Source: CAWUEZ02 sp963921355
Lineage (GTDB): Bacteria > Pseudomonadota > Alphaproteobacteria > Thalassobaculales > Thalassobaculaceae
Reading direction: 5' to 3'
DNA: 64,000 nucleotides
Assembly (NCBI GenBank): GCA_963921355.3
Contig: OZ001190.1
Coordinates: 4,774,001 to 4,838,000 of the forward strand
Shown here: positions 43,970-52,946 of the stretch, one piece after another
Numbering within the stretch: the first letter of the stretch is position 1
How the letters are laid out: each line of letters begins with the position of its first letter
Notes under the pieces: generated by a model
Told to the model about the DNA's origin: nothing
The model's database searches: none
The model's input: the letters and a program-made list of their open reading frames with translations, nothing else
Made by a program: the position numbers and the translations under genes

Positions 43970-44674
43970 ATGCGTATCGAGATCTCCCCCACCGTGCTCG
44001 TAACCGGCGCTACCAGCGGAATCGGCCAGGCCATCGCGCGCGGTTTCGCGGAATCGGGGGAACGGGTCGCGGCTGTGGGTCTGGGCCAGTTGCCGGCAGA
44101 CGAAACGGACCTCTGCTATGCCGAACTGGACGTCCAGGACGAAGCCGCCATTGCGGCCACGATCGCACCGCTGACGGACCTCAAGGTTGTCGTCAATGCA
44201 GCCGGCATCATCCAACGGGGGGCAGAACACGACCCGGGCGTCTTTCAGCGGGTCGTTGACATCAACCTGACGGGCACCATGCGTGTCTGTTCGGCGGCGC
44301 GGGCGACGCTCGCCGCCAACAACGGGGCGATCATCAACATCGCCTACATGCTCAGCTACTTCGGCGGCGGTCTGGTGCCCGGCTACGCGGCGTCGAAGGG
44401 GGGCGTTATGCAGCTGACCAAGTCATTGGCGATCGCCTACGCAGCCGACGGCATCCGCGTGAACGCCGTAGCCCCCGGTTGGATCGCGACAAACCTGACT
44501 GATGGCCTGCGGCAGGACGCGGCGAGGTCGGAGGCCATCCTCGACCGCACCCCGATGCGCCGCTGGGGAACACCCGAAGACCTGATCGGCCCGACCCTGT
44601 TTCTGGCCGGCCCGTCCGCGGGCTTCGTCACCGGCACCTGTCTGAATGTCGACGGCGGCTACGCCGCCGCGTAA
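43970..44674 (+). CDS. short-chain dehydrogenase/reductase
   Basis: About 234 residues when started at ATG 43970 (MRIEISPTVLVTGATSGIG). Earlier in-frame starts at 43907 and 43940 lie inside the promoter/operator zone and are unlikely. Motifs: cofactor loop TGATSGIGQ, VNAAG, the catalytic YAASKGG, and the PGWIATNLT region. The usual catalytic Ser is in INIAYMLSYFG: the strand reads N-I-A-Y where most members have S, so Ser at about residue 143 must serve if the enzyme is active. The C-terminal GTCLNVDGGYAAA is typical. It begins a two-gene operon with a cupin dioxygenase. Confidence 0.85.
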   Translation: MRIEISPTVLVTGATSGIGQAIARGFAESGERVAAVGLGQLPADETDLCYAELDVQDEAAIAATIAPLTDLKVVVNAAGIIQRGAEHDPGVFQRVVDINLTGTMRVCSAARATLAANNGAIINIAYMLSYFGGGLVPGYAASKGGVMQLTKSLAIAYAADGIRVNAVAPGWIATNLTDGLRQDAARSEAILDRTPMRRWGTPEDLIGPTLFLAGPSAGFVTGTCLNVDGGYAAA

Positions 44675-44692
44675 CACCGAAAGGATCGAACC

Positions 44693-45223
44693 ATGCCTGT
44701 CGTTGAAGCGGACCTGAATCCACGCACGCCCTACCAGTTGCCGATGCCGCCCGACGCGCTGCCCGAGATCGTTGTCGGGAATGCCGTCGCCGCCGATGAC
44801 GACAGAATGTGGGTTCAGCAGACCGAGCATGTCTATTTCCGTCCACTGTGCCTGAATGTCAGTCAGGGCTATTGGATGAACCTGCTCAAGGTCACCAAGT
44901 CCGGTGTGCTGTCGCGCCACCGGCATGCCAACGCCGTCCATGGTTTCGTCCTGAAGGGGCGCTGGCATTACCTCGAGCATGATTGGGTGGCCGAAGAAGG
45001 GGGCTATGTGTACGAGCCGCCGGGCGAGACCCACACGCTGGTTGTCCCCGACGACGTGGACGAGATGATCACCTACTTCCAGGTGAACGGCGTGATGTAC
45101 TACGTGGCCCCCTACGGAAAGCACCTTGGCTACGAGGACGTGTTCACCAAGATCGACATGTGCCGCACACATTTCGAGAAGGTCGGCCTAGGCGCGGACT
45201 ACGTGAAGACCTTCATCCGTTAG
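44693..45223 (+). CDS. cupin, 2,4'-dihydroxyacetophenone dioxygenase-like
   Basis: 176 residues, single cupin barrel. Metal-binding motif 1 is SRHRHANAVHGFVLKGRWHY (His-x-His plus later residues), motif 2 is EPPGETHTLVV. The arrangement and the aromatic-rich C-terminus (VNGVMYYVAPYGKHLGYEDV) match the 2,4'-dihydroxyacetophenone dioxygenase family, which cleaves aryl ketones with non-haem iron. It sits 19 bases behind the SDR gene and both answer to the IclR operators. A pathway for a beta-keto or aryl ketone compound is plausible; substrate not proven. Confidence 0.78.
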   Translation: MPVVEADLNPRTPYQLPMPPDALPEIVVGNAVAADDDRMWVQQTEHVYFRPLCLNVSQGYWMNLLKVTKSGVLSRHRHANAVHGFVLKGRWHYLEHDWVAEEGGYVYEPPGETHTLVVPDDVDEMITYFQVNGVMYYVAPYGKHLGYEDVFTKIDMCRTHFEKVGLGADYVKTFIR

Positions 45224-46458
45224 AGCGAAATCCTGGGCGGGCCGGCCCCGGCGAAAAGCCGGATCAGGACGACCATCCCGACCAGGACGTAGGCACAGCA
45301 GGCGACGGCGATCCAGTCCATCGACACCCCGCCATCCAGTGCCCATCCCATCGCCGCCGGCGAAAGAGCGCTCGCCACCACGGTGCACGCCGTCACGAGC
45401 GCCCGGATCGATCCGAGATGTCGAACCCCATAGAGCTCCGCCCAAAGCGTTCCCAACAGGGTTGAAGATGCGCCGGAGCTCGCCCCGGCCAGCGCCAGGA
45501 ACGACAGGCCCGCCCAGATCGCGTCAAAGGAAGCCAGAATGGCGAGACCGGCGGCCAGCGGCCCCATGTAGACCAGGGCCACCCGGCTGCCGCCGAAGCG
45601 ATCGATCGCGAACCCGGTGATCAACGCGACACCGATCTGGCAGACGGCGTAGCCGACATAGCCGGCGGCGAACACTGAGAGGCTCCAGCCTGTCGACTCC
45701 GTCAGATGGACCTGATGGAACAGGATCCCGGTAACGATGAAGGCCGGCGCCAGGACGGCCACCATCGACCATTGAAACACCGGGTCTCGAATGACCTCGG
45801 AGCGGGTCCATTGCCGCGCCACACTGGCGGCCCCCTCACCACCACCCGTCTGCGCCATCAACGCCCGGTGCCGCTGGCCATGGGTCGCGAGCAACAGCAT
45901 CGCTAGGGGCAGGAACACAGCCGCGGCCAGCAGACCGCTGGCACCGAACGTCCAGCGCCAGCCGATGGCCGCGATCAGCGCGACCACGACCGCCGGCCAC
46001 AGCGCCTCGCCGACCGGAAACCCGAGGGCCGCGATGCTGACCGACTTGCCGCGAACCGGCGGATCCGCGTAGCGGGCGACGGCGGTCACCGCGGTATGGC
46101 TGGCCAGCCCCTGGCCGAAGAACCTCAGCAGGAACATCGCGACCAGCAGACTGACCGGACCAGCCGCGAGGGCGGAGGCGGCCCCGGCAACCGCAAGACC
46201 ACCGAGCACGAGGGCTGCGAAGGCGCGCAGGTCAATCCGGTCGATCAGACTGCCGCCCCACAGCAGCAGAAAACCGCTGATCAGAGTCGCCGCGGAATAG
46301 AGGGCGCCGAACCCGCCATGCCCCATCGCGAACTCCGAGCGGAATTCGGCGGAGAACAACGAAATGAAATAGGTCTGTCCGCCGCTCGACGCGAACGCCA
46401 TGAGAAACCCGAAGGCCAGCAGGCGCCAGTCGCCCCGCAACACCGCAAGCGGGGTCAA
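45220..46458 (-). CDS. MFS transporter
   Basis: 412 residues, about 12 membrane helices. Conserved stretches: LLAFGFLMAFASSGGQTYFI, the A-motif region LLLWGGSLIDRIDLRAFAAL, RFFGQGLASHTAVTAVARYA and GFPVGEALWPAVVVALIAAI. The order resembles the monocarboxylate/ NarK-like or YcaD-like exporters, but no substrate can be named. The start overlaps the end of the adenylate cyclase gene (46455-46458) and the 3' end overlaps the convergent cupin gene by four bases. It is last in the minus-strand series that begins with fliG. Confidence 0.88.
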   Translation of the reverse strand: MTPLAVLRGDWRLLAFGFLMAFASSGGQTYFISLFSAEFRSEFAMGHGGFGALYSAATLISGFLLLWGGSLIDRIDLRAFAALVLGGLAVAGAASALAAGPVSLLVAMFLLRFFGQGLASHTAVTAVARYADPPVRGKSVSIAALGFPVGEALWPAVVVALIAAIGWRWTFGASGLLAAAVFLPLAMLLLATHGQRHRALMAQTGGGEGAASVARQWTRSEVIRDPVFQWSMVAVLAPAFIVTGILFHQVHLTESTGWSLSVFAAGYVGYAVCQIGVALITGFAIDRFGGSRVALVYMGPLAAGLAILASFDAIWAGLSFLALAGASSGASSTLLGTLWAELYGVRHLGSIRALVTACTVVASALSPAAMGWALDGGVSMDWIAVACCAYVLVGMVVLIRLFAGAGPPRISL

Positions 46459-47746
46459 GACACCGCCTGGCCGTCAGCCGCCGCGAATGCGAACAGTTCA
46501 GGCGCCAGATCGACCCCGGCAAGCGGTATCCGGCCCCGCGAAACCAGCCCCACGCCCGGTGACAACTCGGCAACCTTGTCCGACATCAGCACCGGATCGC
46601 CGGTCTGCTTGCAGGCGCGTTCAATCCGGGTCGCGACGTTGACCACATCGCCGATCACCGTGAACTCGAGCCGGTCCTCGGTGCCCACATTGCCGACCAT
46701 CGCCTCGCCGGCGTGCAGACCGATGCGATGGGCGATCGGCCGCTCACCCCGCGCCGCCCGCTCGGCGTTCAGCCCTGCCAGGGCGCTGTTCATGGCCGTG
46801 GCCGTGGCGACCGCCCGGGCGCAGGGGTCCGGCAGACTGCCGGTCGCCCCGAACGTCGCCAGGATCCCGTCCCCGATGAACTTGTCGACCGAACCGCCGT
46901 GCTCGAAGATCGCGTCGGTCATCCGCCGTTGGTGGTCGGCAAGGGTCAGAAGCGTCGCGTCAGGGCCGGATTCGGCGGAAAGCCGCGTAAACCCGGTAAT
47001 GTCGGATGTCAGCACCACGACATCGCGCAGTGTGCCGCCCGGCTTGAGAAACTCGGAGTCAGCCGACGCCACCTGGTCGGCAATCTCCGGCGAGAAGTAG
47101 CGCCTCAGCTGCCCGTTCGCCTTCTCCAGGCTGACGGCGGAAATGACGGTGCGCCGGGCGATCCAGGTGGCCAGGGTCACGACCGCGCCGGCGACCACGG
47201 TGAAGGTGACCGTGTTGGCGAACTTCCCCAGGTGAAGCGCCTCGCCCATCACGTGCTCTCCCCATGGCGCTGCCTGGGCCATCACGGTCCGCGGGTCGTC
47301 CAGGGCAACGGCCAGCAGGAAGATCTTGAACGTCACGAGGAGGACCGTGACGCTGGCCGGGTAGTGCGGCTGCAGGGTCAAACCGGTCAGCGCGACCAGA
47401 ACGAGGCCCACCGGATAGCCGGTCTTGGCGAGATAGGCGGCGGAATACAGGTCAATACCGGCATTCTGCCATTCGACGAAAGGATCGGACCGGTGGCCAG
47501 GAACGACACGAGAATGGCCAGATGGCCGGCCAGCGCCATGTGGTAGCGCCGGCGCACCATGACCAACAGCGCCGACAAAGCCCCGAGGACCGGAATGCCA
47601 ACGACGATGATGTTGAGGGGCTCCGAGCGCTCGACGAACAGGATGATCCCAAGCCCGAGCAGCACCAGCCCGGCGATCTGCAAGCCGATGAAGAGCGTCA
47701 GACCGCCCGCTTCCCGATCCCGCAGGACATCGGGCGTCGCCTTCAT
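46455..47746 (-). pseudogene. membrane-bound class III adenylate/guanylate cyclase, frameshifted
   Basis: Begins at ATG 47746 (MKATPDVLRDREAGGLTLFI) with four membrane helices up to LVSFLATGPIL. One base is missing near 47480; after it the frame FVEWQNAGIDLYSAAYLAK, TGYPVGLVLVALTGLT continues to the catalytic domain and stops at 46455. The catalytic part is intact: metal Asp in LTSDITGFTRLSAE and KFIGDGILATFG, base-contact Lys before it, transition-state Arg in GDVVNVATRIERA. About 430 residues if repaired. A truncated product could start at 47411 and would keep two membrane helices and the catalytic domain. A sequencing error is possible. Substrate ATP or GTP not resolved. Confidence 0.82.
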
Positions 47747-47756
47747 CGCAGCGACC

Positions 47757-48809
47757 TCAGCTGCGCCACCGGAGCGTCACGTCCCGCACCGGATTGGAGA
47801 ATGCGTCGGTCTCGCCTGCCCGCCAGGACGCATAGGCCTTCTTGAGTCGGAAGTACCATTTGGCCTGCATATCGGCATCGTTGATGAGCATCAGATTGGG
47901 ATCGAACCGAAGGCCGCGCTGCTGTTTGACGACGACGGAGCGATCCTGTCCGAGGAACATGCGGGCAAACACGCGCAGGACCGGCTTCAGCAGGTTGGCC
48001 CACCCGACATTCCAGAAGATCATATGGTGGATCTCGGTGGTGTTTTCATCGATCGGGGTCACCGTCGTCAGCCCGCAGACCCGTTTCTGGCCGATCTCGA
48101 TGTCCTCGATGCGGATACCGGGGAGCCGGAAGCGGATCTCGGTGGTCGGCGTCCCCCCCAGGATCCGGTACGCCGCCGAGTTGCTGGACGGTTGATGGCG
48201 CCGCATCGCGAAACCCAGGTCGCTGGGGCCGAAGGCCTTCGCCTTTTCGTGGATTGAGCGGCGGTTCCGCCACCACCAGCTCTGATGCACGAACGGTCCG
48301 TGCGCCGGGTCCATAAGCCCGATGACCGCGTGATCGATGTGGCTCGGGAACTCCATGCGCTCGCAAACGCCGGGACCGCGCTCGACAACCGCCGGAAGCT
48401 CGGGTGGGTCGATCGCAGGGGTCTGGTTCGCCACCGGATCGCTCGGCATGTAGATCCAGATTCCGCCACCGCGTTCGGCAACGGCGTAGCTGCGAACCCG
48501 GATGGCGGCGACATCCATCTCCTGGTCAGGGACCAGCGACGGAATGCAGGTACAGCGACCGTCAGGAGCAAACCGCCAACCGTGGTAGCAGCATTCAACC
48601 TCGCGGCCGTCGAACCGGCCATCCGAGAGCGGGATTCCACGGTGCGGGCAGATATCGCGCAGAGCGAACGGGGTTCCTTCGCTCGTCCGACCGAACAGAA
48701 CCGGCTCTCCCAGCAGGATCTTGTCGCGCATGGACCCCGCCCGCAGATCCGCAGACGGCAGAGCGAAGTACCAGATATCGCGGAGAAATCCGTCGTCCCT
48801 CGAACGCAT
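47757..48809 (-). CDS. Rieske [2Fe-2S] ring-hydroxylating oxygenase
   Basis: 350 residues from ATG 48809. Rieske ligands Cys-x-His in ICPHRGIPLSDG and Cys-x2-His in CCYHGWRFAPDG. The mononuclear iron site is in FPSHIDHAVIGLMDPAHGPF, giving two His, with Asp/Glu further on. This is the Pao/vanillate-demethylase-like oxygenase alpha subunit that needs a separate reductase. A TTG at 48845 gives 12 extra residues. No reductase gene is adjacent. It lies between the DksA-like and the adenylate cyclase genes, in an apparent co-directional run beginning with fliG. Confidence 0.9.
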   Translation of the reverse strand: MRSRDDGFLRDIWYFALPSADLRAGSMRDKILLGEPVLFGRTSEGTPFALRDICPHRGIPLSDGRFDGREVECCYHGWRFAPDGRCTCIPSLVPDQEMDVAAIRVRSYAVAERGGGIWIYMPSDPVANQTPAIDPPELPAVVERGPGVCERMEFPSHIDHAVIGLMDPAHGPFVHQSWWWRNRRSIHEKAKAFGPSDLGFAMRRHQPSSNSAAYRILGGTPTTEIRFRLPGIRIEDIEIGQKRVCGLTTVTPIDENTTEIHHMIFWNVGWANLLKPVLRVFARMFLGQDRSVVVKQQRGLRFDPNLMLINDADMQAKWYFRLKKAYASWRAGETDAFSNPVRDVTLRWRS

Positions 48810-48857
48810 GGCGCGGACACTGCCATCCCCGTTGCGCCCTGGCAACGCCGGATACGC

Positions 48858-49214
48858 TCAGACGCTCTCGGCGCAATCGATGCAGAGGGTCACGGCGGGA
48901 TCGAACGCCAGTCGACGGGCTGCAATCTCTTCACCGCACTGCACGCAGCATCCGTACTCGCCCGCTTCCAGACGGCGCAGGGCCGAGTCGATCTTCTGCA
49001 GCTCGATGGCACGGCGTCGATCGGTCTCCAACGCCATCGCCTTTCCCTGGAGCGCGTCCATCCGCGACAGCCGACCGACCCGGGTCTGATCCAACTCGAC
49101 CGCGGAACGGGCCTCTTTGGAGCCGGCGATCAGGTCCTCGAGCTCCTGGCGTCGTTCCAGCAGCACCCGACGGACCGCATCGTCGTCTTCCGGATCGAAG
49201 GTTTCGTCAGCCAT
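48858..49214 (-). CDS. DksA/TraR-type zinc-finger regulator
   Basis: 118 residues. A long N-terminal coiled coil (VRRVLLERRQELEDLIAGSK onward, rich in Glu/Arg) and a C-terminal four-Cys zinc finger: GCCVQCGEEI and LCIDCAES, spaced as in DksA. Such proteins bind RNA polymerase in its secondary channel and modulate the stringent response. At 118 residues it is shorter than E. coli DksA (151), fitting the TraR/DksA-like short group. It follows fliG by 26 bases on the same strand. Confidence 0.9.
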   Translation of the reverse strand: MADETFDPEDDDAVRRVLLERRQELEDLIAGSKEARSAVELDQTRVGRLSRMDALQGKAMALETDRRRAIELQKIDSALRRLEAGEYGCCVQCGEEIAARRLAFDPAVTLCIDCAESV

Positions 49215-49239
49215 GGTTCAATCGGAAGGATCCGGCGCT

Positions 49240-50295
49240 CTAGTAGACCAGAGCGTCGTCGCCGCCCGAGCCACCGAGCACGATGTCGCCGCGGTCGGCC
49301 AGGTCCTTGGCCTGCTGGACCATGGCGGTCTGGGCGTCCTCGACATCCCTAAGGCGGATCGGACCGAGCGCCTGCATGTCCTCGCGCATCAGCTTGGACG
49401 CGCGCTCGGACATGTTCGAGAAGAACAGATCCCGCAACTCCTCGGATGCGCCCTTCAGCGCGACCGTCAGCGTGTCCTTGTCGACCGCCCGCAGCAGGGT
49501 CTGAACCCCGGCCGGATCCAGCCGGCTCAGGTCCTCGAAGGTGAACATCAGCGAGCGGATCTTCTCGGCCGAGTCCTTGTTGCGTTCCTCCAGCGCCGAC
49601 AGGAAACGGCTCTCCGTCGCCCGGTCCAGGCTGTTGAAGATCTCCGCCATCATCTCGTGGCTGTCGCGCCGGTTGGTCCGCGCCAGGTTCGACATGAACT
49701 CGGTGCGCAGCACCCGCTCGACATCCTTCTCAATCTCTTTGTTGACGGCTTCCATGCGCAGCATGCGCATCACCACTTCCATCGAGAAGTTCTCGGGCAG
49801 GGTGGCGAGCACCTTGGCGGCATGCCCCTGGCTGATCTTGCCGAGGATGACTGCGACGGTCTGGGGGTATTCGTTCTTCAGGTAGTTCGCCAGGACCTGT
49901 TCGCTGACATTGGCGAGCTTGTCCCACATGGTGCGACCCGCGGGACCGCGGATCTCTTCCATGATGTCCTCGACCCGATCCTCGCCGAGGACCTTGGCCA
50001 GCAGTCGCTGGGTGGAGTCCATGGAGCCGACGAGCGAGCCGGTGGAGGACACCTGCTCGGCGAATTCGACGAACAGCCGTTCGACGATGTTGGACGACAC
50101 CATGCCGAGGCCGGCCATGACCTGGGAGATCTCTTTGATCTCCTCGTCGTCCATCTGTCCGAAAAGGGCTGCTGCCTGTTGTTCGCCGAGCGACATCAGC
50201 AGAATGGCGGCCTTCTCCGGTCCGGAGATGCCGCGATAATCCTCGCGTACGCGCATTTTTGGGTGGGCCTCCCGGTCTTGCGCCGTCGATTCCAT
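49240..50295 (-). CDS. fliG: flagellar motor switch protein FliG
   Basis: 351 residues. N-terminal FliF-binding domain (ISGPEKAAILLMSLGEQQAA), middle domain with NEYPQTVAVILGKIS (EHPQT motif with His to Tyr) and C-terminal torque domain with the charged helix FEDLSRLDPAGVQTLLRAVD that contacts MotA. ATG 50295 or 50259 are possible starts. Cytoplasmic face of the rotor. No fliF, fliH, fliN or other flagellar gene is next to it; instead a DksA-like gene and metabolic genes follow. So the organism should be motile, consistent with the chemoreceptor at 3218. Confidence 0.95.
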   Translation of the reverse strand: MESTAQDREAHPKMRVREDYRGISGPEKAAILLMSLGEQQAAALFGQMDDEEIKEISQVMAGLGMVSSNIVERLFVEFAEQVSSTGSLVGSMDSTQRLLAKVLGEDRVEDIMEEIRGPAGRTMWDKLANVSEQVLANYLKNEYPQTVAVILGKISQGHAAKVLATLPENFSMEVVMRMLRMEAVNKEIEKDVERVLRTEFMSNLARTNRRDSHEMMAEIFNSLDRATESRFLSALEERNKDSAEKIRSLMFTFEDLSRLDPAGVQTLLRAVDKDTLTVALKGASEELRDLFFSNMSERASKLMREDMQALGPIRLRDVEDAQTAMVQQAKDLADRGDIVLGGSGGDDALVY

Positions 50296-50394
50296 GGGTC
50301 AGGAAGTGCGAATCAGTATAGCCGACTCGCCTCACCGCTTACAGATCATGCGGGAAAAACCCCTTGGCAACCGCCAAGACATTGAAACTCAACA

Positions 50395-51243
50395 CTATCC
50401 GAGAAGCCTCGATTCGTTGAGCTGGCGGTCGTCCATCCAGGCGACCGGTGGATCGGTCGCCAGAACACCGCGCAGGGGTTCGTCGACATAGAGTGCGATG
50501 TTGGCAAAGACCCCCTCAAGTGTTCCGCCAAAGTCGGCCAGCGAGCGCCGCCAGAGCGCGTTCAGCAGCAGACCGCCCGCCCGGTCAGGGTCCCGCCGGA
50601 CCGCCCTCGGATGGGCGATGAAGTCTATCGCCGCGGTTTCCAGCGCCCTATCCACCGTGCTGCCGGTGTAGGCGGTCCTGACCAGGCTGGGCCCGCCGAT
50701 GGTCCCGTCGCACAGTCCGTAGTGCCAACGCGGATCTTGGAAAACCGGGGCCAGGGCCTCACGCCGGATCGCCGTCAGTGAGATCGGCCGGCCGGCAACG
50801 CGGATCAGCACGGATCGCGTCACGCCGACCGGGAACAGGCCCGGTCCGCGAATGTCGTCGACGCTCCGGACCATCAGGTTGTCCAGAACAACCCGCACCA
50901 CCAGAGCGTTGTGGAGGTTCAGCCAGAACGCCAGCTGCTCGCGCCGGGACAAGGCGCCGACAGGCACCCGTCGAAGCCGGCCGAGGTAGTCGTCGAGCAG
51001 CTCCCGATCGACGGTCGGGACCTCCCCATATGCCACGAGTGTCACACCATCGCCTCGGGGCCGGGTGTTGCGGTCCAAAAACACCTGCCAGGCCCGATGG
51101 TCGACCTGCTGCTGCGAGTTCGGGTCGTGGGCGGTCCAGCCGGCCGGTCCACCGTCGGCCGCGCAGCCGCTGACCAGAAGGGCTGTGGCACCCTGACAGA
51201 TCCGACGACGGGTGATCAGGCTTGGTGCTGGATTGACCGGCAT
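50395..51243 (-). CDS. DUF547 lipoprotein
   Basis: 282 residues. Signal peptide with lipobox (ALLVSGC, Cys near residue 27), so a lipid-anchored periplasmic protein. The DUF547 domain shows QLAFWLNLHNALVVRVVLDN, then GPGLFPVGVTRSVLIRVAGR, HYGLCDGTIGGPSLVRTAYT and FIAHPRAVRRD. DUF547 proteins have no assigned biochemical role; the Asn-His-Ala pattern has led to suggestions of a papain-like hydrolase fold, which I cannot verify here. It diverges from the AEC transporter gene. Confidence 0.88.
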   Translation of the reverse strand: MPVNPAPSLITRRRICQGATALLVSGCAADGGPAGWTAHDPNSQQQVDHRAWQVFLDRNTRPRGDGVTLVAYGEVPTVDRELLDDYLGRLRRVPVGALSRREQLAFWLNLHNALVVRVVLDNLMVRSVDDIRGPGLFPVGVTRSVLIRVAGRPISLTAIRREALAPVFQDPRWHYGLCDGTIGGPSLVRTAYTGSTVDRALETAAIDFIAHPRAVRRDPDRAGGLLLNALWRRSLADFGGTLEGVFANIALYVDEPLRGVLATDPPVAWMDDRQLNESRLLG

Positions 51244-51315
51244 GGGCCCAGTCTACGCGTTGACGGCTCCGCGCCAACATCGCTTAGATGCGGTCTTGGT
51301 TCCGGGAGCCCGCGC

Positions 51316-52260
51316 TTGGCCAGCATCCTCAACGCCGTCGTCCCCCTCTTCGTCGTCATCTTCGCCGGGTATTTCGCCGGCAAAGGCCGCCTGTTGAGTG
51401 AGGCAGGCGTCAAAGGGTTGAACGCCTTCGTCTTCACCTTCGCCATGCCGCCGATGCTGTTCCGGCTCATGGCCACGACCGATGTCAGCGAGATCGGCGA
51501 GTGGTCGTTTCTGGTCGGCTATCTCTACAGCGAAATCCTGCTGTTCACTGCCGGCGCCGGGCTCGCCGGACTGTTGTTCCGTCACCGCTTCGCGGCGATG
51601 ACCATTCAGGGCTTCGGCTCATCCTTCTCGAATGGCGTGCTGATCGCCCTGCCGCTGCTGATCGGCCTGTACGGCGAACGCGGCGCGGTTCCGGCGCTGC
51701 TGCTCTTCACCCTGGACGCGCTGCTATTCGGCATCGTCACCATGATGCTCGAGGCCGCCCAGTCGGATCGCCGCGGCGGCGCTCTGCGGGCGATCGCAAC
51801 ATCGCTCAAGGCGATGGCCAGGAACCCGATCCTGATGGCGATCCTGATCGGCATCCTGTGGGGGGTCCTCGGCCTGCCGTTGCCGGACCTCGTCGACCGG
51901 ACCTTCGGCTTTATCGGCCAGGCTGGCCCGCCGTCGGCGCTGTTCGCCCTGGGGGCGACCCTGGCCTACCGCCGGGTGCGCGGCAGCGTCGCACCGGCAA
52001 CCGCGATGATCGCCTTCAAGCTGTTCCTGCACCCGCTCGCGGTTTTCGTCATTCTCGCCTACGTCATTCCGGTCGATCCGTTCTGGGTTCACGCGGCCGT
52101 GGTCTTCGCCGCCTGCCCGATCGGCGCCAACGTCTACATCTTCGCCCAGCACTACGGGGTCTCGGTGACGGCGGCATCGGCCGGGATTCTGGTCTCCACC
52201 GGCCTGTCGCTGCTCACGATCACCGCCCTGCTCCTTTTCTATCCGCCGGTGCCGCTCTAG
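51316..52260 (+). CDS. AEC-family (auxin efflux carrier-like) permease
   Basis: 314 residues with about ten membrane helices: ASILNAVVPLFVVIFAGYFA, GLNAFVFTFAMPPMLFRLMA, SSFSNGVLIALPLLIGLYGE, PPSALFALGATLAYRRVRGS and AACPIGANVYIFAQHYGV. These are the conserved segments of the AEC family, which moves organic acids such as malonate or 2-oxo acids. The start TTG 51316 has GGGAG seven bases upstream; no ATG fits. The HNH gene begins two bases after its stop. Confidence 0.9.
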   Translation: MASILNAVVPLFVVIFAGYFAGKGRLLSEAGVKGLNAFVFTFAMPPMLFRLMATTDVSEIGEWSFLVGYLYSEILLFTAGAGLAGLLFRHRFAAMTIQGFGSSFSNGVLIALPLLIGLYGERGAVPALLLFTLDALLFGIVTMMLEAAQSDRRGGALRAIATSLKAMARNPILMAILIGILWGVLGLPLPDLVDRTFGFIGQAGPPSALFALGATLAYRRVRGSVAPATAMIAFKLFLHPLAVFVILAYVIPVDPFWVHAAVVFAACPIGANVYIFAQHYGVSVTAASAGILVSTGLSLLTITALLLFYPPVPL

Positions 52261-52262
52261 CG

Positions 52263-52946
52263 ATGGCCCGGCGCCCCACAACCCAGCGACGGGGACGCTC
52301 GAAGGCGGCGAACCGCCGCAGGGCCGGGCTATGGCGGCGACGTACCGGCCGTCTCGGGCGGCTGATCGCCGTCATTCTGGTTCTCGGGGCGGCGATCGCT
52401 GGCACCCGGCAGTCGGAGCTGTTCTACCCGGTCGACGAAGCCTTCGAGCGCGCTCTGTACCCACACTGGATCGACGCCGACGGTGATTGCCGGGACACCC
52501 GCGCGGAAGTCCTCGCCGCCGAGAGCCTGACGCCGGTCCGCTATGACGGCCGGGGCTGCAAGGTCGTCGCCGGACGATGGTTCGATCCGTTCACCGGCCG
52601 CACCCTGACCGACCCGTCGATGATCGATATCGACCACCGGGTCCCGCTGGCGGAGGCGCACCGCTCCGGGGCCCATCGCTGAAGCCGGGCCCGGCGCAGC
52701 GCCTTCGCCAACGACCTGTCCCACCCGGATACACTGATCGCGGTCGACCGCAGCGCCAACCGCTCCAAGTCCGACGGCGATCCGCTGTCCTGGATGCCAC
52801 CCGACTGGAGCTACTGGTGCCGCTATTCGGCACGCTGGCGCACCGCGAAGGCCCGCTGGGCGCTCGGGGAAGACCGGCTCGAGGGTTGGTGGATCGATGC
52901 GGTTCTGGCCGGCTGCCGTCTGCTCGACCAGCCGACCGGCCCCTAG
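52263..52946 (+). pseudogene. HNH endonuclease family protein with in-frame TGA
   Basis: A basic N-terminus and one membrane segment (LIAVILVLGAAIAG) precede an HNH-type nuclease domain: DADGDCRDTRAEVLAAESL, CKVVAGRWFDPFTG, then the HNH core IDHRVPLAEAHRSGA. At 52680-52682 codon 140 is TGA where the family has Trp (AHR-stop-SRARRSAFANDL); the same frame continues without other stops through NRSKSDGDPLSWMPPDW and CRYSARWRTAKARW to TAG 52944-52946, 227 codons in all. A single G to A change explains it. Without the second half the protein lacks the Asn/Lys of the active site, so it should be dead. Sequencing error remains possible. Confidence 0.85.

Noticed and set aside
39607..52682. Genetic-code change (TAG as Gln or TGA as Trp) to explain the in-frame stops
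   Set aside because: Both codons end many intact genes in this window, so reassignment is not tenable; nonsense mutation or error is simpler.
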